Assembly: GCA_002412985.1 (NCBI GenBank)
Contig: DHWC01000070.1
Span: 1 to 9,921, forward strand
Direction of reading: 5' to 3'
Length of the DNA stretch: 9,921 bases
Origin: Methylocystaceae bacterium UBA5192
GTDB taxonomy: Bacteria; Pseudomonadota; Alphaproteobacteria; Rhizobiales; Beijerinckiaceae
The notes below the pieces were generated by a model. That model had not been told where the DNA came from. It made no database searches and saw nothing but the letters and a program-made list of their open reading frames with translations. Position 1 is the stretch's first letter; each line of letters opens with the position of its first letter. A program made the translations under genes and the position numbers. This document shows positions 1 to 7,374 of the stretch, one piece after another.

Positions 1-269
1 TACCAAACGGAACAAAATTATAAGGTCTTTACGACGCTTGCAATAATTTTGAACCCAAAAATACACGCACCAGCGAGCGTGCTGTGTTTCACCATTAACA
101 TCGCCAGATAAATATGATCAGGTCGCATCATAATTGTTCATTCCCCTATGTTCAGGCGCCAGATAACACAAGCCGCAATCAATTTTGTTAGGCGCAAATT
201 AAGCGCTTATTTGTCGAGCAAAATATATGCCGATAGATCTTAGCCCGTGTGCGCAACACCCAAACAGCT

Positions 270-470
270 TCACCTTGAATTTAACGCGCGTAAATTCCAA
301 GGATATGGATGATGCCTGTCCTTAAAACGCCAGTAGCTACGTGAGGATTTAGGGTCAAGTAGAGTAACAGCCCGTTCATGATATTCGCGACAATATGTCA
401 CTCAAAAACCGACCAAATCTTCATAGGTGCGACCTTTTGTCCAGCCAGTCAGAGATAAAATTTCATTTTT
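270..470 (-). pseudogene. Possible decayed gene fragment, family not recognised
   Basis: On the minus strand one frame stays open from 470 down to a stop at 270-272, apart from a single in-frame TGA at 402-404. It has no plausible start codon and a TAA lies directly upstream at 471-473. The translation looks protein-like on both sides of the TGA: upstream is GWTKGRTYEDLVGF, and downstream are REYHERAVTLLDPKSS and YWRFKDRHHPYPW, rich in aromatic and charged residues. This reads like the C-terminal end of an enzyme gene that has lost its start and gained a nonsense mutation. I do not recognise the family. A chance open frame of about 66 codons with one stop is the alternative. Confidence 0.3.
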
Positions 471-474
471 TTAA

Positions 475-490
475 ATCAAAGATCTTTGAT
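475..490. repeat. Perfect 16-bp palindrome
   Basis: ATCAAAGATCTTTGAT is its own reverse complement over all 16 bases. It could fold as a 6-bp hairpin with a GATC loop, or serve as a dimeric regulator site. A run of seven T lies close by on the left (467-472 area), but neither strand shows a T-run directly after the hairpin, so a terminator is not supported. It sits at the upstream edge of the minus-strand gene remnant. Confidence 0.45.
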
Positions 491-937
491 GCAAAGCTCT
501 TTCCTAAAATTTTATGAGGTTAATAAAGAGTGGATCAGCCTTTAAACTCACAGGTATTTAAATTCTCCGCCCACGCTAACAAGGGCTACTCGCTGTCAGT
601 TTCTGAATCATAAATATATTCTAGAATCAAATCCCACTTAAAGCGCCAAACAATTCATCCCTGATTTAATTTCTATCCGTGAGCGTTGGTAAATAGTCAG
701 CCAGTAAAAGATATTATAATTAATTTTAAAATCAACATGGCATTAGTTTCTTAACGCTGAACTACAAACACGCCAAACTGTATCAGCATAATATCTCTTC
801 TTAAGAAAATATTTTTTGTAAGACCCCAACAACTTCTTTCGAAAAAAGAATTGCGATTTTAATGCTTAAGCTATAAACTCTTCGCTATTCGTGAATTAGA
901 AAGATTAGAACAATTATCAATTAACCCGATTGTGAAA

Positions 938-2161
938 ATGCAGAGTGAGAATTTGTTAAATAAAAAAAATATTGCAATTATTTTTCCGGCCTGGACAAAT
1001 TGCGGAACCTATAGAGTAGTCGTGGGGCAGATTGCGGCCTATGCGGAGATGGGCGCCAATATTTATCCAATCGCTATAAGCATGACGCCTAATGCAACGC
1101 CAGAAAACAAATCAAAATGGCGCGGCTTCCTGGCCTCCGCCCATGAGATTAGGGATATTTGCCATCTAGGCGGCCCGCCTTTGGCGCCCCTGCTGAGCTA
1201 TGACTACCTTTGGAATGCGCTATGGCCTTATTTCCATGGAAACCATGCAAAAATCAGGACATGGCTCATTGAGCATGCGCGGCTTTCTCAAGAAATCGAG
1301 GCTCAGAAATTTGATCTAATTCACTGCAATCACTTCTTTTCCATGCCTGTCGCAAAAAGACTCGCAAAAGAAAAAATCCCTATTTTACTAGAAACGCATG
1401 ATATCCAGGCGCGACAATTTGAAATTATGAATAAGCTAAATTGGTGCCTAAAACCAAAAGTAACTTATGAACAACTGCTAGTTGAGGAACTTGCCCAACT
1501 TAAACAAGCCTCTGCGCTCATTCATCTCAACGCTGAAGAAAAAAGTTTATTTGAATCGTTGCTGCCCAATAAAAAGCATATCTTATTATATCCTAGCGTA
1601 AATAAAATCACGCTATCATCGCCAGGCGATGAAATTGTCATGATCGCGGCAAACAATCCGCCTAATCTCGAAAGCATCTGCTGGTTATTGGATAAAGTAG
1701 CGCCAAAAACCAAAAATTTTTCAGTTTCAATCTATGGTGATGCAGACAAGGGTATGCAGAAATTTTTTCCAGAGTTGTTTAATAAATTTAAGTCAAGTTT
1801 TAAAGGGGAAATAAGACGTCTTGAAGAGGCCTATCAAAACGCGAAAGCGATTATACTACCCGCCATTAGCGGCCATGGCCTCTCAATAAAAACTGTAGAA
1901 GCTCTCTCAACGGGCCTGCCCCTCATCGCCACGTCAATCGCCTTTCGCGGCATGGATTTCCCGACACAAAACTTACAGGGAGTATTCATTGCTGATACGG
2001 CGGAAAACTTTGCAAAAGCCTTAGATAAGAATATCCTGGCGAATACGTCACTCGACAATAAAATCACCAAGCCTCAAGGAACAGTAGAATTTTACGATAA
2101 AACTTTTTCTCCGGCTCAATACAAAGAAAATCTAAAAAAAATCGCTTCTGAGTTTATGTAG
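938..2161 (+). CDS. GT4-type (group 1) glycosyltransferase
   Basis: Likely transfers a sugar from a nucleotide-sugar donor to a growing surface polysaccharide or lipid-linked glycan in the cytoplasm. The 407-residue length fits a two-Rossmann-fold (GT-B) enzyme. The N-terminal part begins NIAIIFPAW and has a glycine-containing acceptor-side segment. The C-terminal donor-binding half shows NNPPNLESICWLL, typical of GT4 relatives, and GHGLSIKTVEALSTGLPLIA (around residues 312-331), where K318 and E321 occupy the region that contacts the donor in this family. Two starts are possible: GTG at 932 or ATG at 938, two codons apart. I chose the ATG; neither has a clear Shine-Dalgarno sequence. The gene stands alone, is AT-rich compared with genes to the right, and follows a long AT-rich non-coding stretch, so acquisition by transfer is plausible. 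The exact sugar and acceptor cannot be told. Confidence 0.82.
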   Translation: MQSENLLNKKNIAIIFPAWTNCGTYRVVVGQIAAYAEMGANIYPIAISMTPNATPENKSKWRGFLASAHEIRDICHLGGPPLAPLLSYDYLWNALWPYFHGNHAKIRTWLIEHARLSQEIEAQKFDLIHCNHFFSMPVAKRLAKEKIPILLETHDIQARQFEIMNKLNWCLKPKVTYEQLLVEELAQLKQASALIHLNAEEKSLFESLLPNKKHILLYPSVNKITLSSPGDEIVMIAANNPPNLESICWLLDKVAPKTKNFSVSIYGDADKGMQKFFPELFNKFKSSFKGEIRRLEEAYQNAKAIILPAISGHGLSIKTVEALSTGLPLIATSIAFRGMDFPTQNLQGVFIADTAENFAKALDKNILANTSLDNKITKPQGTVEFYDKTFSPAQYKENLKKIASEFM

Positions 2162-2282
2162 GCTTTTCGTGAAAAAACATGCGACTGACCAAATATCTAA
2201 AATATCCAAGTTGTTTTTAAATTAGTCGGAGAGAAAAATGCTCATATCCCACAAGAAATCATTTTGATCATGCATATTCTAT

Positions 2283-2359
2283 TGGCGGTCCCGACAGGAT
2301 TCGAACCTGTGACCTTCGGTTTAGGAAACCGCTGCTCTATCCTGCTGAGCTACGGAACC
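2283..2359 (-). tRNA. tRNA-Arg (anticodon CCU)
   Basis: Read on the minus strand, the acceptor stem GGTTCCG pairs with CGGGACC (one G-T pair). It is followed by discriminator G and an encoded CCA. The D arm is GCTC/GAGC, and the anticodon loop TTCCTAA gives CCT in DNA, which decodes AGG arginine codons. The T arm is CAGG-TTCGAAT-CCTG. The parts add up to 77 nt. The outermost anticodon-stem pair is a G-A mismatch, a minor oddity. A possible -10 element (TATGAT on the minus strand, 2377-2382) lies about 18 bases upstream, but no good -35 is visible. Confidence 0.95.
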
Positions 2360-2451
2360 GCTATAGGCCACATCTATCATAGCTTAAATTTTTGAAAAGA
2401 TCGCTCTTCATTTATTGTAAGTTTTATATCTAAATTTTCTCGGAGATCCTG

Positions 2452-3933
2452 ATGTTCCCGTCCTCACAACTGCCGCATATGTTGAGCAAGGGCGATTTTG
2501 ACCTCTTGGAAACCCAATTACGCGAAAAATTACTCGATGCGCAATATGACCTCGTCAAAGAAAAAAGCGCCGCAATATTAGTATTAATTAATGGATCAGA
2601 CGGCGCAGGAAAAGGAGAGGTAATCAATCGACTATACGAATGGTTGGACGATCATTTTGTTGAAACATTATGCTATGCGGAACCCTCGGAAGAGGAACGC
2701 GCTCGTCCTCCAGCCTGGCGTTACTGGCGAGACATGCCGGCCAAGGGACGTATCGGCCTTGTACTCGGCTCCTGGCATCATAATATCTTACGCGCGCGCG
2801 CCTTAGGGATCCTCGATAAGGTAAGCTATGCAGCAGCGCTAGACGAAATCAATCGAAATGAACAAATGCTCCGGCTGGAGGGAGTTCATTTATTAAAAAT
2901 ATGGCTTGCTCTTGATGAGGACGAAGCGCGCCGTCGGTTTAAGAATAAACATAAAGTAATCAGCGCGCTTAAACGACCGCTTGTTACTGAATGGGCGGAA
3001 ATTAAGGGTAAAAAAGCCGCTCAACGCTTGAATGAAGCTGCCCAGGAAATGATCGAATTAACCTCAACAGGGGATGCGCCATGGTCCGTGGTGCCTGCTA
3101 AGAATCCTCACTATCGCGATGCTGCAGTTGGCGACTTACTTCTTCAGACACTAATCAACACAGCCAGCTTTCCAGAAGGCATCCGAACACCACATGTTTC
3201 TAGCGCTCCAACATCAGCTTTGCCAAAGCCAAGTTTAAGCGCTCGCCTGGATCTCACCGCTAGCATCAACGCTGAGACATATGTTCATGCGCTTAACGAC
3301 TTACAAAACCGCCTAAATGCTGCAACAAAATCAAAAAAATTTAGTAAAAAAGGCTTAGTAATTCTATTTGAAGGCAATGACGCCGCAGGTAAAGGAGGCG
3401 CCATTCGTCGTGTCCGCGAAGCCTTAGACCCCAGACGCTTTCGCGTAATAGGCGTCTCAGCTCCGACTGATGAAGAAAGGGCGCGTCCTTATCTTTGGCG
3501 ATTTTGGCGCCAAATACCAAGGCGCGGAAACGTGACGATCTTTGATCGTAGCTGGTATGGGCGCGTACTCGTAGAGCGCGTAGAAGGATTCGCCGTACGT
3601 GATCAATGGATGCGCGCCTACCAAGAAATTAATGATTTTGAGCGGCAGTTAAATGAAGCCAATTACTGTGTAATAAAATTTTGGCTGGCCATATCGCCAG
3701 ATGAACAACTCAACCGTTTTCGCAGTCGTGAGGCCGAGGCGTATAAACGACACAAACTAACGCCTGAGGATTGGCGTAATCGTGAAAAGTGGCCGTCTTA
3801 CGAAGAGGCAATGACGGACATGATTGACCGTACCAGCTTCAATCACGCGCCCTGGACTCTTGTTGAAGCAAATGACAAAAAATATGCTCGTATCAAGGTT
3901 CTAAAAACTATTGTTGAGAGACTTGAAGTATAA
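2452..3933 (+). CDS. pap: Polyphosphate:AMP phosphotransferase, tandem PPK2 domains
   Basis: Predicted cytoplasmic class II PPK2 enzyme that uses polyphosphate to phosphorylate AMP to ADP. The 493 residues hold two PPK2 domains in tandem. The first has a Walker A loop GSDGAGKG (residues 48-55) and RARPPAWRYWRDMP, but where active domains have FDRSWY it reads LGSWHH (about 105-110), losing the aspartate. The second has EGNDAAGKGG (307-316), RARPYLWRFWRQIP and an intact FDRSWYGR (364-371, D365). Established work on two-domain PPK2 proteins places catalysis in the C-terminal domain, which agrees. The ATG start has GGAG at 2442-2445 with six bases of spacing. The gene stands between the divergent tRNA-Arg and galU, 97 bp upstream of galU. 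AMP as acceptor follows from domain architecture, not from a residue seen here. Confidence 0.9.
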   Translation: MFPSSQLPHMLSKGDFDLLETQLREKLLDAQYDLVKEKSAAILVLINGSDGAGKGEVINRLYEWLDDHFVETLCYAEPSEEERARPPAWRYWRDMPAKGRIGLVLGSWHHNILRARALGILDKVSYAAALDEINRNEQMLRLEGVHLLKIWLALDEDEARRRFKNKHKVISALKRPLVTEWAEIKGKKAAQRLNEAAQEMIELTSTGDAPWSVVPAKNPHYRDAAVGDLLLQTLINTASFPEGIRTPHVSSAPTSALPKPSLSARLDLTASINAETYVHALNDLQNRLNAATKSKKFSKKGLVILFEGNDAAGKGGAIRRVREALDPRRFRVIGVSAPTDEERARPYLWRFWRQIPRRGNVTIFDRSWYGRVLVERVEGFAVRDQWMRAYQEINDFERQLNEANYCVIKFWLAISPDEQLNRFRSREAEAYKRHKLTPEDWRNREKWPSYEEAMTDMIDRTSFNHAPWTLVEANDKKYARIKVLKTIVERLEV

Positions 3934-4030
3934 AAAAATTCTCTTCATAGGGCGTCATGAGATTGCCCAGTTGATTAAATAGACTTAAGCTTGAATGAAA
4001 TTTTTAGCCTTTGACACTATTGGATAGTCC

Positions 4031-4918
4031 ATGAGCAAACCTATTCGAAAAGCAATCTTTCCAGTTGCTGGCCTTGGCACAAGATTTCTCCCTGCCACAA
4101 AAGCCATCCCTAAAGAAATGCTCACCGTTGTTGACCGGCCGGTTGTACAACATGTGGTCGATGAAGCCCGAGAAGCGGGCATTGAGCATTTTGTGTTTGT
4201 TACGGGACGAGGAAAAGGCGTAATCGAAGATCATTTTGATATGGCCTATGAACTTGAAGATACGTTACGTAAAAGAAATAAATTAGCAGAGTATGACGCC
4301 TTACTCGCCGATTTGCCGAAAGCTGGCGCGACCAGCTTTACGCGTCAGCAAGCCCCTTTAGGTCTTGGACACGCTGTATGGTGCGCAAGAGATATTATTG
4401 GCGACGAACCCTTCGCGGTATTACTGCCCGATATGATTACGCTTCCAGCTGAGAAAAAAACATCCCGTTGTCTTGCTCAAGTGGTCGCTGCTTATGAAAA
4501 ACACGGCGGCAACATAATCGCCGTAGAAGAAGTTAAACCTGAAGAGACGCATCAATATGGTGTTGTAAAAAAAGGCAAAGACTACGGGAATAGTTTTGAA
4601 ATCACTGGCATGGTCGAGAAACCCCCACAGGGAACCGCGCCGAGCAATTTTATTATTTCTGGCAGATATATTCTTGAGCCAGAAATCTTTGGTATATTAG
4701 AAAAAGGCGAAAAGGGCGCAGGCGGTGAGATCCAACTTACAGATGCAATGATCGCTTTAGCGCGACGGAGACCTTTTCATGGAGCGTACTTCGATGGACG
4801 CACATATGACACAGGGTCAAAATTAGGATTTCTTACCGCAAATGTCGCCTTTGGCCTCGCGCGCGCGGATATAAAAGACAGTCTTAAAGCAGAGATTATC
4901 AAGTTGCTCAGCGATTAA
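4031..4918 (+). CDS. galU: UTP--glucose-1-phosphate uridylyltransferase
   Basis: Makes UDP-glucose from UTP and glucose 1-phosphate, supplying precursor for exopolysaccharide, LPS and related glycans in the cytoplasm. The 295-residue length matches bacterial GalU. Visible family motifs are the nucleotide-binding start VAGLGTRFLPATKAIPKEM (from residue 12, with G14, R18 and K24), GLGHAVWCARD (about 111-121), LLPDM, MVEKPP (194-199), GAGGEIQLTDAM and YDTGSK (259-264). The ATG at 4031 has only a weak GGA (4022-4024) ahead of it. It could be cotranscribed with pap across the 97-bp gap, but no promoter or terminator there is convincing. It converges with irr, leaving 66 bp between the stop codons without a clear terminator hairpin. 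Confidence 0.96.
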   Translation: MSKPIRKAIFPVAGLGTRFLPATKAIPKEMLTVVDRPVVQHVVDEAREAGIEHFVFVTGRGKGVIEDHFDMAYELEDTLRKRNKLAEYDALLADLPKAGATSFTRQQAPLGLGHAVWCARDIIGDEPFAVLLPDMITLPAEKKTSRCLAQVVAAYEKHGGNIIAVEEVKPEETHQYGVVKKGKDYGNSFEITGMVEKPPQGTAPSNFIISGRYILEPEIFGILEKGEKGAGGEIQLTDAMIALARRRPFHGAYFDGRTYDTGSKLGFLTANVAFGLARADIKDSLKAEIIKLLSD

Positions 4919-4984
4919 CCACGGCGCGAACTATTGGACCTCTGTAATTCTTATTACCCGTCAATGAAGCAATAATTTTCTATG

Positions 4985-5464
4985 TCAGCCGCGCTTTGGT
5001 TTGATGCGAATAATCACGTCACAGCCAACAATTTCCATCCCCTCAGGTGGAGCTGGCAAACGAGAGAATTCGACTGATCCGTCGGCTGCATCGAACATGC
5101 GTCCGGTCGACTCATCCATAAAATGATGATGTGGAGACGTCCGAGTATGAAAATAGGTACGGGGACCTTGTACAGCGATCTCACGCAATAAACCCGCACC
5201 GGCAAATTGATTCAGGGTATTATAAACCGTTGACAAGGACATCGACAGTCCTGCTTCGCGGGCTTCGGCATGCAGCGCTTCGGCGCTCACGTGGCGATCT
5301 CCCTTGCCGAAAAGCAATCGGCTCAAGGCCAAACGCTGCACGGTTGGACGCAAACCCGCTCCCCGAAGTCGCGCCTTTAATTCAGAAGGGCGCTCTGAGA
5401 ATGTCTCTTCCCCACCAAGCCGCTGGGGCTTGGCATAACTGGACGTCACAGGCTGATGGGTCAT
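4985..5464 (-). CDS. irr: Fur-family iron/heme response regulator Irr
   Basis: DNA-binding regulator that in Hyphomicrobiales controls heme synthesis, iron uptake and iron storage genes when iron is scarce and loses activity when heme binds. The 159-residue product has the winged-helix segment LRGAGLRPTVQRLALSRLLF (33-52), GKGDRHVSAEALH, the recognition-helix region STVYNTLNQF (78-87), GLLREIAV and the histidine cluster SPHHHF (110-115, histidines 112-114), which resembles the heme/metal site of Irr. The N-terminal Cys-Pro heme regulatory motif of Bradyrhizobium Irr is absent; the only cysteine is C148. The open frame runs far upstream opposite the transglycosylase, but similarity begins near the ATG at 5464, which gives the usual Irr length. 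SD-like AGGGAG sits 24 bases upstream, separated by a small palindrome. It diverges from the transglycosylase gene. Confidence 0.92.
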   Translation of the reverse strand: MTHQPVTSSYAKPQRLGGEETFSERPSELKARLRGAGLRPTVQRLALSRLLFGKGDRHVSAEALHAEAREAGLSMSLSTVYNTLNQFAGAGLLREIAVQGPRTYFHTRTSPHHHFMDESTGRMFDAADGSVEFSRLPAPPEGMEIVGCDVIIRIKPKRG

Positions 5465-5475
5465 ATGGTCGACTT

Positions 5476-5489
5476 GCGAGCGCGCTCGC
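5476..5489 (-). promoter_or_regulatory. 14-bp perfect palindrome in the irr leader
   Basis: GCGAGCGCGCTCGC reads identically on both strands. In the irr transcript it can form a 5-bp GC-rich stem (GCGAG/CTCGC, loop CGCG) located exactly between AGGGAG (5489-5494) and the ATG at 5464. If folded, the hairpin would leave about 11 bases between the Shine-Dalgarno-like sequence and the start. As DNA it could also be a dimeric binding site. The palindrome is seen directly; any function is inference. Confidence 0.4.
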
Positions 5490-5516
5490 TCCCTGAAATC
5501 ATAGAGTTCTAACGCC

Positions 5517-5545
5517 AATAGAGGGCAGCGCCTTGTATCTGTCAA
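5517..5545 (-). promoter_or_regulatory. Candidate irr promoter
   Basis: On the minus strand a perfect -35 hexamer TTGACA (5540-5545) is followed 17 bases later by TCTATT (5517-5522), which matches four of six positions of TATAAT. Transcription would begin near 5510, giving a leader of about 46 bases that contains the palindrome and the SD-like sequence. The -35 element overlaps the TTG at 5533 where a longer transglycosylase frame could begin, which is a mild argument for a start further downstream in that gene. Confidence 0.45.
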
Positions 5546-5631
5546 ACAAAATGGCGGAAGGTGTAAACTTTCCAAAGAAGACGCAACCAGATAAAAATCA
5601 TCCTCTCGCCCAAGCTCACTCCAGCGCGAGG

Positions 5632-6813
5632 GTGAATCGCCGCAAATTTTTGGCTCTGGCGCTCTATGGGCTAGTTTCCCGCGCCCAGGCCAACGGCGCG
5701 TCAACAAAATCCTTTAAAGATTTTGTCGCGGAAATCTGGCCCGCCGCCCAGCAAGCCGGCATCGCCAAGCCGATTTTTGATACTGTTGCGGCGGGGCTTA
5801 CGCCGGAACCCGGCATCCTGAATAAGCCTCAATCCCAAGCAGAGTTTACAATCGCAATTCCGGCCTATGTGGCTAGCGTTCTGACCCCAACGCGGATTTC
5901 TCGCGGACGCGGAGTCGCAAGCGAGCTGGATGGCGCCCTTGCACGCGCAAGCCAACGTCACGGCGTGCCAGGCGAAATTATAATCGCTATCCTTGGCATC
6001 GAGAGTAATTATGGCGTCTCAACTGGTAGCGCTGATATTTTTCGCGTCCTGGCGACGCTCGCCTGGAGCGGACATCGATCAGAAATATTTCTTTCTGAGT
6101 TCATTGCCGCCCTTACCATTCTTCAAAACGGAGACGCTAGTCGTAGCGAATTACGCGGTTCATGGGCCGGCGCAATGGGTCAGCCACAATTCATGCCCTC
6201 GGCCTATTTGAAATATGCTGAAAGTAATGAAGGCGGACACGCTCCAGACATCTGGCGCTCTAGAGAGGACGCAATCGCATCTGTTGCTAATTTTTTGGAA
6301 AAATCTGGATGGCGGGCAGATCTACCCGCTGTTGTAGAAGCGAGATTGCCAGAAAATTATGACTATGCCGCGATCGATCTCGATTTTTCTCAGTGGAGAT
6401 CACTTGGCGTTACGCAAGCGAACGGAGAAAGTTTACCCAAAAGCGGAGCAGCAAGCCTTTATTTTCCCGCCGGAGCGCTTGGTCCCTGCTTTCTTATCAG
6501 CGAGAACTTTGAAGTCATTCGTAAATACAACATGTCCGATGCTTATGCGCTCTCGGTTACACTGCTGGCTGAGCGGATTGCCGGTCGCTCTATGCCTACA
6601 ACTCCCTGGCCCAGAGTAACGCCGCTTTCAACTAATGAGGTTAAATCGCTTCAACATCTTCTCGCAGAGCGCGGATACTATCGCGGCGCTTTTGATGGAA
6701 AACTCGGACGCTCGAGCCGTAACGCAATTCACGCGGCGCAAATAGATCAAGGCTGGCTTCCCGCAGACGGCTTTGCCACACGAGCGCTATTAGCCAAGTT
6801 ACGCGCGCGCTGA
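5632..6813 (+). CDS. Secreted MltB-type lytic murein transglycosylase
   Basis: Cleaves peptidoglycan glycan strands in the periplasm with formation of 1,6-anhydro-muramic ends. Family motifs are GIESNYG with catalytic Glu (E124 from this start, codon 6001-6003), RGSWAGAMGQPQFMPSAY and the MltB-like segment ANFLEKSGW. The C-terminus has a PG_binding_1 domain (SLQHLLAERGYYRGAFDGKL onward). From the GTG at 5632 the protein has 393 residues and begins with a compact signal peptide: NRRKFLALALYGL, with a twin-arginine-like RRxFL, then a possible AQA cleavage site near residue 20. That fits homologues starting M-x-R-R. The frame is open further up; TTG at 5533 (AGGG seven bases before) or ATG at 5551 would add 33 or 27 residues, and the GTG has no well-spaced ribosome site, so the start is uncertain. 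It diverges from irr and converges with the acetyltransferase gene, 39 bp between stops. Confidence 0.9.
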   Translation: MNRRKFLALALYGLVSRAQANGASTKSFKDFVAEIWPAAQQAGIAKPIFDTVAAGLTPEPGILNKPQSQAEFTIAIPAYVASVLTPTRISRGRGVASELDGALARASQRHGVPGEIIIAILGIESNYGVSTGSADIFRVLATLAWSGHRSEIFLSEFIAALTILQNGDASRSELRGSWAGAMGQPQFMPSAYLKYAESNEGGHAPDIWRSREDAIASVANFLEKSGWRADLPAVVEARLPENYDYAAIDLDFSQWRSLGVTQANGESLPKSGAASLYFPAGALGPCFLISENFEVIRKYNMSDAYALSVTLLAERIAGRSMPTTPWPRVTPLSTNEVKSLQHLLAERGYYRGAFDGKLGRSSRNAIHAAQIDQGWLPADGFATRALLAKLRAR

Positions 6814-6852
6814 ACAACAAATCATTAAAATATTTTCTGAAGAAAACCTCAA

Positions 6853-7374
6853 TCACAAAGCTGGAGCAGAAATAAAACCAAACGCTACGCGAGATAACAT
6901 ATTATCTCCAAAACGCTCTTCTGCTTGACGCACAGTCTGCCCGCCAAGTCGGCCATAGAAACTTAGAGCCTTGCTATTATCTGCAAGAGCCCAGACAATC
7001 GTTGAAAGATACCCATAAGCCGCTAGTTCACGACGAGAGACATTAAAAAGCCGGCGCCCAAACCCTAGTCCTTGATATTGAGGCATGAGATATAATTCAA
7101 AGATCTCGCCAGAATAGGGCATTGTCGGCACTCGATTGCGACCGAATGTCGAATAGCCAACGATTAATTCGTCAATTTCCAGAACGAGCAGGCCACTGCC
7201 GCGTAAAATGGCGGCGCGCCACCACTCAGGGCCGCGACGCGCAATCATTCTCTCGAGTTCAATGCCCGGAATGACCCCACGATACGCCTCACGCCAGGAG
7301 GCGTCATGAGCCAAAGCGATTTCACTCGCATCCTCTAGTTTAGCATGCCGAATGGAGACGATTGTCTTGACCAT
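6853..7374 (-). CDS. GNAT-family N-acetyltransferase
   Basis: Predicted to transfer an acetyl group from acetyl-CoA to an amine; the substrate cannot be told. The 173-residue product covers one GNAT domain. It begins SIRHAKLEDASEIALAHDASW, has the beta-4 strand GEIFELYLMPQYQG, and the acetyl-CoA pyrophosphate loop QGLGFGRRLF (Q101, G104, G106, fitting Q-x-x-G-x-G). It ends with ADNSKALSFYGRLGG, the usual C-terminal half including the Asn and Tyr often found near the active site. I chose the ATG at 7374 because domain similarity starts just after it. The frame is open to 7542, but the upstream residues are unlike the family and lie in the region regulating leuA. No strong Shine-Dalgarno sequence precedes the chosen ATG. 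It is transcribed away from leuA. Confidence 0.87.
   Translation of the reverse strand: MVKTIVSIRHAKLEDASEIALAHDASWREAYRGVIPGIELERMIARRGPEWWRAAILRGSGLLVLEIDELIVGYSTFGRNRVPTMPYSGEIFELYLMPQYQGLGFGRRLFNVSRRELAAYGYLSTIVWALADNSKALSFYGRLGGQTVRQAEERFGDNMLSRVAFGFISAPAL

Larger units (their letters stand above)
1..931. other. AT-rich stretch without a convincing intact gene
   Basis: No open frame here is long enough or protein-like enough to call as an intact gene on either strand. Composition is AT-rich and falls to about 30% G+C just before the glycosyltransferase (18 of 60 bases at 841-900). It contains a minus-strand coding-like remnant (270-470), a perfect 16-bp palindrome (475-490), a 10-bp palindrome TTCTTAAGAA (798-807) and a small TTCTTT/AAAGAA hairpin (834-850). 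The pattern suggests decayed or regulatory DNA next to a variable polysaccharide gene. That reading is inference. Confidence 0.5.

Noticed and set aside
18..131. Minus-strand 37-codon frame with AGGGG upstream (143-147)
   Set aside because: It is very short, unrecognised and in AT-rich DNA, and the 11-base spacing of the ribosome site is long. Chance is the simpler explanation.
541..660. Minus-strand frame reading WRFKWDLILEY as part of the remnant gene
   Set aside because: It is short, bounded by stops on both sides, and not in the same frame as the 270-470 remnant, so the link is too weak to claim.
2162..2282. Repeat of the tRNA-Arg 3' end as an attachment site
   Set aside because: I looked for a copy of the tRNA 3' sequence in the AT-rich left part and saw none; the other end could lie outside the window.
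3950..3975. GGGC/GCCC hairpin between pap and galU as a terminator
   Set aside because: The stem is only four base pairs with a long loop and is not followed by a T-run.
4919..4984. TTATT/AATAA pairing between galU and irr as a shared terminator
   Set aside because: It has only five A-T pairs with a 15-base loop, which is not stable enough.
5465..5707. Upstream extension of the irr frame to a 240-residue protein
   Set aside because: The extension lies opposite the transglycosylase coding start, is unlike Irr proteins and would exceed the family's usual length. Similarity begins after the ATG at 5464.
6833..6846. TTTTC-TGAA-GAAAA hairpin between the converging transglycosylase and acetyltransferase genes
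   Set aside because: The 5-bp stem is nearly all A-T and no clear T-run follows, so it is too weak to call a terminator.
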